Shown here: piece after piece, positions 1 to 7,738 of the stretch
How the letters are laid out: every line of letters begins with the position of its first letter
How positions within the stretch are numbered: position 1 is the stretch's first letter
DNA from: Chloroflexia bacterium
Lineage (GTDB): Bacteria > Chloroflexota > Chloroflexia > Thermomicrobiales > UBA6265
Assembly (NCBI GenBank): GCA_013698285.1
Contig: JACCVE010000216.1
Location: 1 to 18,102 of the forward strand
Length of the DNA stretch: 18,102 nucleotides
Direction: 5' to 3'
Position numbers and translations under genes: made by a program
Notes under the pieces: generated by a model
What the model saw: only the letters and a program-made list of their open reading frames with translations
What the model was told of the DNA's origin: nothing
The model's database searches: none

Positions 1-24
1 GCCCCATCTTATCCGCAAACCGCT

Positions 25-1980
25 CTAATCCCCAACCGTGGCCACCGGTGCCGCCGAATCCGGCGGCTCCAACTCCCGTTCGCTGGCGGGCCGGACGCTG
101 ACGGTGTACTCGTTCCGGTACGTCACCATGCCCGGTCCGGCGCCCTTAATCCTGCGGACGTGGCGCCGCCGGGTCGCATCGACCTCAACGGTGGCGCTGG
201 TGCGTGCCGAGCTGTAGTAGGCCGCCAGGGAAGCCGCCGCCCCGATCGTCCTCTCGTCTTCCGCCTGACCCTGCTGCCGCCAGCGAACGATGACGTGGGA
301 GCCAGGCACGCCCCGGGCATGGAGCCAGGTATCGTCCGGCCCGGCCAGGTCGAAGGTCACCGCGTCGTTGTCGCGGCCGCTGCGGCCGACGAAGATGGCG
401 TGGCCGTCGATCGTCAGCACCGCCTTGGGCCGTTTGGTCGCCCGGCTCGACTTGCCGGGTTTGCGGCCAGGTTCGGCGACGGGGGTGCCGCCGTGGGCCT
501 CCCACTCGGCCGCCAGGGCCTCCAAGTCGGCGAACGATGATGCTTGTGCGACCTGCGTCCGCGCCTGGTCGAGGTAGGCCGCCTCGGTCTGTGCCTTCTC
601 CATCAGTTCCGGGATGGCCCGCGACGCTCCCCGCGCCTTCTGGTACCGCTGGAAGTACGCCTGGGCGTTCTCCTTGCCACTCAGCCCAGGATCCAGCGCA
701 ATGGTCGTCCCATCGACCTCCAACGTCGTGTCGCCCGGCTTGAGCTGCCACAGGTAGGCATAGATGGTCTCCCCGGCGATGCGGTGATGCTCGGCCTCGA
801 CCGACTTGGCCTCCTGCGCTTCGAGCGAGGCGATGCGCTGGTCGATCCGCTTGGCCGCCGCGTCGATGGCGGCGGTGAGCCGCGCTCGCCGCTGGGCATG
901 GGTCATGGTCGCGGCGTCGTCACCGCCGGGATCGACCTCGACCAGTTCTGCCGCCCGGGAGATGGAGGGGGTCGGCACCGGGTCCGCGCTCGCGGCCAGG
1001 TGGGCCATGGGGACCGGGGCATATTCGACCGGGAGGTCGTCCCGCCGGTACACGACCGGCGCCCAGGCGTCGGTCAGCATCGGCTCCAGCAAGGCCCGGG
1101 TCTCCCGGGCCAGGGTGGCCGCATCGTCCGCTCCCAGGTCGGCGACGGTGGCGGTGATCGCGCCGGTGGTCCGGAAGACGATCTCCCGGGCCATCGCCGG
1201 GCTGATCGCCCGCAGTTGGCGGACCAGGACATTGACGACCGTGGCCGAGGGGGCTTGGGTCTCCAGCAAGGCGGCCGCGATCGGCCCAGTCAGGCGGCGG
1301 GGGTCGGGCCGTTCCTGGGGCGGCGGCGGGGTGTAGGGCGTCTTCGGACGGATCGGGCGGACCCGGCTCATCCGGGGTGAGACGTGCTTGGCGCTCTCCT
1401 TGACCAGTCCCTCGTCGTCGAGCAGGATCAGGTTGCTGTGTCGACCCATCACCTCGACGACCAGGTGGACGAACGTGGCGTCGGATTCCCCCTCGGAATC
1501 GTCGTCTTGGCCCTCGTCCTCCCACCCCGAGCGGTCGGACCCGTCACTGTCATGGCCGGGTACGGCGTTCTCGATCTCGTTCGCGGTCTGGGAACCCGCG
1601 ACGCCGGTGCGTTCGTTCCCGCCTGCCCGGGGTCGGGGCTCGTCATTGTGGGGAGTTAATCGCTTGGCTATACTGAGCCGCACCACCCGCTCCAGGGGTT
1701 GTTGCTCGATGCCGACGATGACCCCGCCCCGGACGAACTTGCGAAGTTGCAAGCCCAACGGGGTGATCAGCGCGGGATCGAGCGACGGCAGGCGTTCCAC
1801 GAGGTGGATGCGCGGCCGGTCCGCGCCGGCACTGGCGACCAGCGCGTGGCGTCGCCCCCGGGCGTAGATCTCCATCGCCACGGTCAACGGGTCGACGAGG
1901 CCGATCCGTTGGACCCGGCCGTCGAGCACCGTCCGCGACAACTCGTCGGCGATGGCCGCCATCGTCAGCACGTCGAACAT
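25..1980 (-). CDS. rqcH: NFACT-family ribosome quality-control protein RqcH (FbpA-like)
   Basis: Role (family knowledge): RqcH binds the obstructed 50S subunit with peptidyl-tRNA and recruits tRNA-Ala to add C-terminal alanine tails that mark stalled products for degradation. Older annotations call it fibronectin-binding protein A. Seen: an NFACT-N domain at about residues 1-190, starting MFDVLTMAAIADEL and containing VMGRHSNLILLD near 177-188. A charged middle follows, and a C-terminal NFACT-R (DUF814) domain from about 525 has DTWLHARGVPGSHVIV and GPGMVTYRNEYTV. The protein is 651 aa against roughly 570 usual. Much of the excess is an acidic, low-complexity insert at about 108-168. The tRNA-contacting Asp-Arg pair of the family reads Glu97-Arg98 here. 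The ATG is preceded by GGGAGG at 9 nt. It is divergent from gmk across 87 bp. The family call is very secure; alanine-tailing activity is inferred. Confidence 0.93.
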   Translation of the reverse strand: MFDVLTMAAIADELSRTVLDGRVQRIGLVDPLTVAMEIYARGRRHALVASAGADRPRIHLVERLPSLDPALITPLGLQLRKFVRGGVIVGIEQQPLERVVRLSIAKRLTPHNDEPRPRAGGNERTGVAGSQTANEIENAVPGHDSDGSDRSGWEDEGQDDDSEGESDATFVHLVVEVMGRHSNLILLDDEGLVKESAKHVSPRMSRVRPIRPKTPYTPPPPQERPDPRRLTGPIAAALLETQAPSATVVNVLVRQLRAISPAMAREIVFRTTGAITATVADLGADDAATLARETRALLEPMLTDAWAPVVYRRDDLPVEYAPVPMAHLAASADPVPTPSISRAAELVEVDPGGDDAATMTHAQRRARLTAAIDAAAKRIDQRIASLEAQEAKSVEAEHHRIAGETIYAYLWQLKPGDTTLEVDGTTIALDPGLSGKENAQAYFQRYQKARGASRAIPELMEKAQTEAAYLDQARTQVAQASSFADLEALAAEWEAHGGTPVAEPGRKPGKSSRATKRPKAVLTIDGHAIFVGRSGRDNDAVTFDLAGPDDTWLHARGVPGSHVIVRWRQQGQAEDERTIGAAASLAAYYSSARTSATVEVDATRRRHVRRIKGAGPGMVTYRNEYTVSVRPASERELEPPDSAAPVATVGD

Positions 1981-2067
1981 CGTCCCGGTCCTCCCCTCGC
2001 GCGGTCTGGTCGTCGTCGTGGTGGTGATCGGTCCGGACCCGCACCCCGAATCCCCGAAAGGAACCGC

Positions 2068-2778
2068 GTGCCAGACGTCACTCTCTCACCGTTCACCGCG
2101 TCACCGGTCGCCGCCCCGGTCCGGCACACGGGGGGCGTTCCCCTCGGCACCCCGGCCGACGAGCGGATCGGGGTCCTCCGGGCGATGGCCCGGCCCCGCT
2201 TGTTCGTGATCTCCGGCCCGTCCGGGGTCGGGAAGGACGCGGTGATCGACGAGCTCCGTCACCGGGTACCGGAAGCGTACTTCGCCGTCACCGCGACCAC
2301 GCGCGCGATCCGGGATGGGGAAGTGGACGGGACCCACTACTTCTTCCTGACCGAGGACGAGTTCGAGACGCGCCGGGACGACCATGAGTTCCTCGAATGG
2401 GCGACGGTCTATGCCCATCACTATGGCACCCCCCGGGGCCCGATCCGCGACGCGATCCACCGGCACCAGGACGTCATCGTCAAGGTGGATGTCCAAGGGG
2501 CGGCATCCATCCGGGCCCTCGTGCCGGAGGCGATCACCGTCTTCCTGGCGCCGGAGTCGATGGCCGAGCTGCACCACCGCCTGAAGTCGCGCAAGACCGA
2601 GGTCGGCGATGCGCTGGCCCGGCGGTTCGCGACGGCGTCGGCCGAACTCCAGATGGCTCTTGATTTCGATTATGTCATCTTCAACGAGGCCGGACGCCTC
2701 GACCAGACGGTTGACCAGATCGTGGCGGTGATCCTGGCCGAACGGTGCCGCGTCGCCCAGCGACCGGTCGCCGTCTGA
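2068..2778 (+). CDS. gmk: guanylate kinase
   Basis: Role: transfers phosphate from ATP to GMP or dGMP to give GDP or dGDP in cytosolic purine metabolism. Seen, numbering from the internal Met at 2185: P-loop GPSGVGKDAV at 11-20, then the GMP-binding stretch TTRAIRDGEVDGTHYFF, FLEWATVYAHHYGTP, VKVDVQGAASIR, and the lid-type segment RKTEVGDALARRF. Two starts are possible. GTG 2068 has AAAGGA five bases upstream and gives 236 aa with a 39-aa N-terminal extension. ATG 2185 gives 197 aa, the usual family length, but has a poorer ribosome-binding site. I list the longer form because of the site; the extension has no recognisable domain. The P-loop lacks the usual Ser/Thr after GK (GKDA). The gene converges on def with only 19 bp between the stops. 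Confidence 0.93.
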   Translation: MPDVTLSPFTASPVAAPVRHTGGVPLGTPADERIGVLRAMARPRLFVISGPSGVGKDAVIDELRHRVPEAYFAVTATTRAIRDGEVDGTHYFFLTEDEFETRRDDHEFLEWATVYAHHYGTPRGPIRDAIHRHQDVIVKVDVQGAASIRALVPEAITVFLAPESMAELHHRLKSRKTEVGDALARRFATASAELQMALDFDYVIFNEAGRLDQTVDQIVAVILAERCRVAQRPVAV

Positions 2779-2797
2779 CGACCGACCCGCTGGCCCA

Positions 2798-3370
2798 TCA
2801 GGCCGCCGACGGCCCGAGCGCCGCGGTCGGGTCCGGTCCGGCCTCCCCCACGCCCGCGTCCACGGCGTCGTCCGAATCGTCACCGGCCGACCGCATCGTC
2901 TCCTTGTCTTCGACCCGGTCGGTGTAGAGGATGCCGTCCAGATGGTCGATCTCGTGCTGCAGGACGCGGGCGAAGAATCCCCGCGCCTTGAGCCTGACCG
3001 CCTTGTTGTCCATGTCGAGGGCCTTCACGGTGATGACATCGGCCCGCGGCACGTCCCCGACCCAGCCGGGGATGCTCAGGCACCCCTCCGTATCGACCTC
3101 CCGGCCCTGCGCGCGGATGATCTCCGGGTTCGCCAGGCGGACCGTGAACTCGGCGTCGTCCTCGTCGATGTAGCCCGCCGGGACGAGGGCCACGATCAGG
3201 CGGCGGGTGATGCCGATCTGGGGGGCCGCCAGGCCGACGCCGGGGGCGGCGACCATCGTCTCGAACATGTCCTGGGCCAGTCGCCGCACCTCATCATCGA
3301 CGGCCCGGATCTTGGTCGCCCGCCGCCGGAGGCGGGGGTCCCCTTCCAAGATGATCTCGCGCGTTGCCAT
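2798..3370 (-). CDS. def: peptide deformylase
   Basis: Role: metal-dependent removal of the formyl group from the initiator Met of nascent proteins at the ribosome exit. Seen: all three family motifs, GVGLAAPQIG (44-53, Gln51), EGCLSIPG (95-102, metal ligand Cys97) and QHEIDHLDGILY (138-149, ligands His139 and His143, catalytic Glu140). The protein is 190 aa. The last 30 or so residues after DRVEDKETM are an acidic, Ala/Gly/Pro-rich tail beyond the usual fold. ATG start; the upstream ribosome-binding site is weak (GGGGACGAAAG). It follows priA by 146 bp on the same strand, the common bacterial order priA-def, but fmt, the usual next gene, is absent and the convergent gmk lies there instead. 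Confidence 0.96.
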   Translation of the reverse strand: MATREIILEGDPRLRRRATKIRAVDDEVRRLAQDMFETMVAAPGVGLAAPQIGITRRLIVALVPAGYIDEDDAEFTVRLANPEIIRAQGREVDTEGCLSIPGWVGDVPRADVITVKALDMDNKAVRLKARGFFARVLQHEIDHLDGILYTDRVEDKETMRSAGDDSDDAVDAGVGEAGPDPTAALGPSAA

Positions 3371-3516
3371 GCGTCTTTCGTCCCCATCGTCCCCGGCGAC
3401 ACTCTCCCGTCCACGACGGAACGTCCCGGGATTGCCTGCCGGGGAAGCCTATCGCCCCGCCGGTCGCCGGGTCAACGTCGTGGGCCCCATCAGGTCCCGT
3501 TCCCTGCCGGCCACGC

Positions 3517-6075
3517 TCAGAGCAGATTCTGCGGGTCGATGTCCACGGTCCAACCGGGACCGGCCGGGAGGTCGTCGAGCAGCGGGTCGATGTCGGTCGC
3601 CCGCAGGACGATCTGCCATTGGTACCGGCCCCGGACGCGGCTGGCGAAGGCCGGCGTCGGGCCGAGCAGGTCGACCTGCCCCTCCAAGCCCCGGGACCGG
3701 GCGTGGCGGGCCAACCTCCTGGCCATCTCCTCGGCCCGGGTTGCGCAGGTCGCCTCGTCGGCGTCCCGGAACAGGTAGCGGATCAGCCGGGTGAAGGGCG
3801 GGAACCGGTGGACTTGTCGGAAGTCGATCTCCTCGGCGTAGAACCGGTCGTAGTCGTGCCTGGCCGCGGCCTGGATCGCGTAGTGGTCGGGCGTGAAGCT
3901 CTGGACGATCACGGTGCTGCCGGCGGCCCGCCGCCCGGCCCGGCCCGCGACCTGGGTCAGCATCTGGAAGGTGCGTTCCCCGGAGCGGAAGTCCGGCAGG
4001 TGCAGCATCGTGTCGGCGTGGATCACCCCGACGGCGGTCACGCGGGGCAGGTCCAGTCCCTTGGCGATCATCTGGGGGCCGACGACGATATCGACCTCGC
4101 GCCGCTCGACCAGCTTCAAGAGACGTTCATGGCCGCCCCCCCGCCGGACGGCATCCTGGTCCCAGCGCAGGACGCGGGAGCCCGGGAACCGGTGCCGGAC
4201 CTCCTCCTCGATCCGCTGCGTTCCCGCCCCGAAGTAGTTCAGCCCGCCCCCGCACGACCGGCACCGGTCCGGCGGCGGCTCCTGCCAGCCACACCGGTGA
4301 CAAAGCAGCCGCTGGCGATCCTGGTGGTAGACCAGGGCCACGTCGCAATGCGGGCAAATGACGCGGTCGCCACAGGCGCGGCAGAGGACCACGGTCGCCA
4401 GGCCGCGCCGGTTCAGGAACAGGATCGTCTGGTCCTCGCGAGCCAGGGTGGCCTCGATGGTCTCCGCCAGCCGGCCGCTGATCTGGGAGGTCTGGCCCCG
4501 GTGCAGTTCCAGTCGCATGTCAACGATCTCGACCGGGGGGAGTTCCAGCGCCACGGGAGAGCGGTCACCGCCCGCCGACCGCAGGCTTGATCCGACCCGC
4601 TCTGAGAGGACGAGCCGCGTCGCCGTTCCCGCCGCGGTCGTATGGAACGTCTCGACCGCGGGCGTGGCACTGCCGAGGACCAGGACGGCGCCGCGCCGGG
4701 CCGCGATCTCCTCCGCGACCCGCCGGGCGTGGTAGCGCGGCTCGCTCTCCTGCTTGTAGGCGCCATCGTGTTCCTCGTCTAGCACGATCAGCCCGAGACC
4801 GGCGACGGGGGCGAACAGGGCGGAACGCGGCCCGACCACGACCCGGATCTCGCCGTCCCGGATACGGCCCCAGGTCGCGTACCGCTCGGCGTCCGGCAGG
4901 GCCGAGTGGAGGACGGCCACCTCGCCCGGGAACCGGTCCTGGAACCGGCGGACGACCTGCGACGCGAGACCGATCTCCGGCACCAGGACGATCGCGCCCC
5001 GGTCATGACGAAGGCACCAGGCGACGGCCCGCAGGTAGACCTCGGTCTTGCCGCTGCCGGTGACGCCGTGGAGCAGGAAGGGAGTCGAGTTCGATTCGCG
5101 CAGGGCGACCTCGACCGCGCCCCAGGCGGCGGCCTGCTCGGCCGTCAGCTCCGGGGCACCGGCCGTGCCGGCGGTGGGCACGACCCGTCGCGGCTGGCGG
5201 ACCTCTTCGAGCAAACCCCGGTCGATCAGGGCCCGGACGATCCCGGCGTCGGTCCCCGTCTGGCGCAGCAGGTCGCGGACCGGGACCAGGGTCGCCCGCC
5301 CCTCCGGCCGGAGTCGGGCCCGCTGTTCGAGGAACGCCACGACGCGATGCTGGCTGGGGGCCCGATCGAGTGTCGCCCCGGCCGCCTCCGCCCCGGCCGC
5401 CAGGCGGACCAGGCGGTCCCGGGCCTCGACCGGCGCCCGGTGCGTGACGCGGACGACGCGCTCGATGACGCCCGCCACCTCCAGCTTGTCGATGACGGTG
5501 ACCAGCGAGCGGTCGAGGTCCTTGCGGGCATCCTCGACGCTCCGCTCACCCCGCTCGGTCAACAGGCGCACCAGCGCACGCTGGGTGGGTGTCAGGGCCG
5601 CCATGCCTTCCGCATCGACCGGTGCGACCAGGCGAAGGTACTCGACGGCCCTGGTGGTCACTCCCGGCGGCAGGAAGGGCGCCAGGGCGGCATAGAGCGT
5701 CGAGGCCGATTCCCGGGCCAACCATGCTCCCAGCCGCAGGTCGAGCGGGGCGACCTGGAACGAAGGCTCGACCGGGGCGTGCAGCGGCCGGACCTGACCG
5801 ACCGCACCCGGTGGCACCGTCCCGGCCTCGCCCACCACGACGCCGAGGACCAGCTTCTTCCGCAACGGCACCCAGACGAGCTGTCCGAGCCCGATCCGCC
5901 CGGCCCATCGTTCCGGTACCGCGTAGGTCAGCGACGGGGTGTCGGTCAGGCGCGCCCCATCGACGGCGACATCGACGAGCCACGCCGCGGCACGCCCGTC
6001 TCGGCCGCCCGGCGACCCTCCAGCCACGCCGCTGTGTTCGAAGGCGCGATCATCACCCATGGCGATAGGGTACAT
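3517..6075 (-). CDS. priA: primosomal replication restart helicase PriA
   Basis: Role: 3'-5' superfamily 2 helicase that recognises abandoned replication forks and loads the replicative helicase. Seen: N-terminal 3'-DNA-binding domain (YAVPERWAGRIGLGQLVWVPL, about 51-71) and a winged-helix-like region at about 160-300. Walker A is GVTGSGKT (337-344), the DEEH box is at 433-436 and GSATP at 468-472. Eight zinc-binding cysteines form four CxxC pairs (565/568, 574/577, 592/595, 605/608). A C-terminal helicase lobe carries the QVAGRAGR-type motif VI and the protein ends VDIDPQNLL. At 852 aa it is complete. The first ATG (6075) lies only 9 nt after a good -10 element, so the transcript may be nearly leaderless; a second in-frame ATG is at 6060. 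It is transcribed toward def. Confidence 0.96.
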   Translation of the reverse strand: MYPIAMGDDRAFEHSGVAGGSPGGRDGRAAAWLVDVAVDGARLTDTPSLTYAVPERWAGRIGLGQLVWVPLRKKLVLGVVVGEAGTVPPGAVGQVRPLHAPVEPSFQVAPLDLRLGAWLARESASTLYAALAPFLPPGVTTRAVEYLRLVAPVDAEGMAALTPTQRALVRLLTERGERSVEDARKDLDRSLVTVIDKLEVAGVIERVVRVTHRAPVEARDRLVRLAAGAEAAGATLDRAPSQHRVVAFLEQRARLRPEGRATLVPVRDLLRQTGTDAGIVRALIDRGLLEEVRQPRRVVPTAGTAGAPELTAEQAAAWGAVEVALRESNSTPFLLHGVTGSGKTEVYLRAVAWCLRHDRGAIVLVPEIGLASQVVRRFQDRFPGEVAVLHSALPDAERYATWGRIRDGEIRVVVGPRSALFAPVAGLGLIVLDEEHDGAYKQESEPRYHARRVAEEIAARRGAVLVLGSATPAVETFHTTAAGTATRLVLSERVGSSLRSAGGDRSPVALELPPVEIVDMRLELHRGQTSQISGRLAETIEATLAREDQTILFLNRRGLATVVLCRACGDRVICPHCDVALVYHQDRQRLLCHRCGWQEPPPDRCRSCGGGLNYFGAGTQRIEEEVRHRFPGSRVLRWDQDAVRRGGGHERLLKLVERREVDIVVGPQMIAKGLDLPRVTAVGVIHADTMLHLPDFRSGERTFQMLTQVAGRAGRRAAGSTVIVQSFTPDHYAIQAAARHDYDRFYAEEIDFRQVHRFPPFTRLIRYLFRDADEATCATRAEEMARRLARHARSRGLEGQVDLLGPTPAFASRVRGRYQWQIVLRATDIDPLLDDLPAGPGWTVDIDPQNLL

Positions 6076-6084
6076 CGCTCCGAA

Positions 6085-6113
6085 CGTATAGAACAGATGT
6101 GCCGGGATGTCAG
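6085..6113 (-). promoter_or_regulatory. putative sigma-70-type promoter of priA
   Basis: On the minus strand CTGACA (6108-6113, 5 of 6 matches to TTGACA) is followed after exactly 17 bp by TATACG (6085-6090, 4 of 6 matches). The -10 lies only 9 nt before the priA ATG at 6075, implying a very short leader. Called by eye; the transcription start is inferred. Confidence 0.5.
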
Positions 6114-6164
6114 GGAATGGCCGACCAGCCAGGCGTGGGCGTCTCCCCGCGCCCCGGGTCCGGC

Positions 6165-6194
6165 TTTACACCGTCCCGGGCTCCCCCGTATAGT
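6165..6194 (+). promoter_or_regulatory. putative sigma-70-type promoter of the aminotransferase gene
   Basis: TTTACA (6165-6170) and TATAGT (6189-6194) each match the consensus at 5 of 6 positions and are 18 bp apart. Transcription would begin near 6201, leaving a leader of about 50 nt before the ATG at 6252. This is the best promoter match I see in the window, and it is back-to-back with the priA promoter. Confidence 0.65.
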
Positions 6195-6251
6195 GCGGAT
6201 CGAGCGGTGGCCCCGCTCGACCGTCGTCGTTCACCCCGGAGTGCCCGCCCC

Positions 6252-7631
6252 ATGGCTCAGCTCAGCGTGACACAACCCATCCAGGAGCAGTTCGAGCGAT
6301 CCTTCGCCGGATCCCGGGCCCAGCACGACCGGGCCCGGCAGGTGATCCCGGGCGGGATCACCCACGACGGCCGTCGGCTGAACCCCTTCCCGCTCTACGT
6401 GACCCGGGCCGATGGTGCCCACAAGTGGGATGTCGACGGGCACGAGCTGGTCGACTTCGCGATGGGTCACGGCTCCCTGATCCTCGGCCACAACCGGCCC
6501 GAGATCGTCGAGGCGATCCAGCGCCAGGTGACCATGGGGACACACTACGGCGCTAGCCACGAGGGCGAGATCGCCTGGGCCGAGCGGATCGTGGCGATGG
6601 TCCCCTCCGCGGAGCAGGTCAAGTTCACCGGCTCCGGCACCGAATCGACGATGCTGGCGGTCCGCGTCGCCCGGGCGGCGACGGGCAGGGACACGGTGAT
6701 CAAGTTCGAGGGCCACTTCCACGGCTGGAACGAGTACTTGCTCAAGGGCGAGAAGTCGCCCTTCGCCGACCACCGGGTGGTGGGGATCCCCGACGCGGTC
6801 CTCGACACCGTCGCGGTGCTGCCCGCGAACGACGCCGATGTCCTGGAAGAACGCCTCGCCCGTGGCGACGTGGCGGCGGTGTTCATCGAGCCGAGCGGCG
6901 GGTCATGGAGCAAGGTGCCGATCGCGGACGGCTTCCTGCGGCGAGTCCGTGAGCTGGCGACGGAGCACGGGGCGATCCTGGTCTTCGACGAGGTGATCAC
7001 CGGGTTCCGCTGGGCCCCGGGCGGGGCCCAGGAGCGGTACGGCATCCTGCCCGACCTGACCACCTTCGCCAAGATCATCGCCGGTGGACTGCCGGGCGGG
7101 GCCATCACCGGACCCCACGCGATCATGGACGTGCTGGCCTACCGTGACGACCCGACCTGGAACATGACTAAGAAGGTGCGCCACCCCGGGACCTACAACG
7201 CCAACCCGTTGACCGCGGCGGCCGGCCTGGCCTGCCTGACCCTCTGCTCCGACCCCGCCGTCCAGGCTCACTGCGACGACCTGGCCCGCCGGGCCCGGAT
7301 GGGCTTGAACGAGGTCCTGGAGCGGCGCGACGCCCGCGGCTTCGCCTGGGGCGAGAGCTCAGCCTTCCACCTCGCCCTCGGCGAAACCTGCACTAACCGG
7401 GCCGAGGGTGACATCCGCGTCCCGCTGGGCGTCGCCTCGGAGGCCCTCAAGATGAGCGGGTCCAGTTCCCTCTCCACCTCCCTCAACCAGGGGATGCTGC
7501 TGGAGGGCATCGACCTCTTCAACTCCGGCGGCATGCTCAGCGTCGCCCACACCGACGCCGACATCGACCGCCTCGTCGAGGCGTTCGACAGCGTGATCGA
7601 GCGGATGGCGGCCGAGGGGATATCGATCTGA
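6252..7631 (+). CDS. class III aminotransferase, HemL-like (glutamate-1-semialdehyde aminomutase family)
   Basis: Role: a pyridoxal-phosphate enzyme of aminotransferase class III; substrate not known. Seen: 459 aa with ELVDFAMGHGSLILGH (65-80), the phosphate-binding GSGTEST (127-133), IKFEGHFHGWN (150-160), cofactor Asp246 in FDEVITGFRW, and the Schiff-base lysine Lys274 in LTTFAKIIAGGLPGGA. The closest family shape is glutamate-1-semialdehyde 2,1-aminomutase (HemL). However, no heme-synthesis gene is adjacent and the N-terminal region lacks the usual HemL pattern, so I do not assign hemL. Related enzymes act on other amino acids or amines. ATG 6252 was chosen because GGAG lies 10 nt upstream and homology begins there; the open frame continues upstream but crosses the promoter. 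It is a single-gene unit between two promoters and a hairpin. Confidence 0.88.
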   Translation: MAQLSVTQPIQEQFERSFAGSRAQHDRARQVIPGGITHDGRRLNPFPLYVTRADGAHKWDVDGHELVDFAMGHGSLILGHNRPEIVEAIQRQVTMGTHYGASHEGEIAWAERIVAMVPSAEQVKFTGSGTESTMLAVRVARAATGRDTVIKFEGHFHGWNEYLLKGEKSPFADHRVVGIPDAVLDTVAVLPANDADVLEERLARGDVAAVFIEPSGGSWSKVPIADGFLRRVRELATEHGAILVFDEVITGFRWAPGGAQERYGILPDLTTFAKIIAGGLPGGAITGPHAIMDVLAYRDDPTWNMTKKVRHPGTYNANPLTAAAGLACLTLCSDPAVQAHCDDLARRARMGLNEVLERRDARGFAWGESSAFHLALGETCTNRAEGDIRVPLGVASEALKMSGSSSLSTSLNQGMLLEGIDLFNSGGMLSVAHTDADIDRLVEAFDSVIERMAAEGISI

Positions 7632-7672
7632 CCGGACCGTCGCGACAGGCAAGATGTCAGGACGATGGTTGA

Positions 7673-7702
7673 AGCGGCCGGTGGGGAATCTCACCGGCCG
7701 CT
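7673..7702. terminator. bidirectional hairpin terminator between convergent genes
   Basis: A perfect 11-bp inverted repeat (AGCGGCCGGTG at 7673-7683, CACCGGCCGCT at 7692-7702) with an 8-nt loop sits about 40 bp after the aminotransferase stop and 36 bp after the cytochrome b stop, which face each other. No clear T-run follows on either side, so it is not a textbook intrinsic terminator, but the position and stability strongly suggest that role. Confidence 0.65.
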
Positions 7703-7738
7703 CAGTCATGTCGCCGAAATAAAAGGGTACAAGTCGCC

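Noticed and set aside
2030..2039. Perfect palindrome GGTCCGGACC between rqcH and gmk.
   Set aside because: A 10-bp palindrome is expected by chance in GC-rich DNA and no promoter elements are near it.
2776..2830. A terminator between convergent gmk and def.
   Set aside because: I could not find a stem of useful length in or next to the 19-bp gap.
4906..6270. A 454-codon plus-strand open frame opposite priA, and another of 408 codons at 3364-4590.
   Set aside because: Both are shadows of priA with low-complexity, Arg/Gly/Pro-rich translations.
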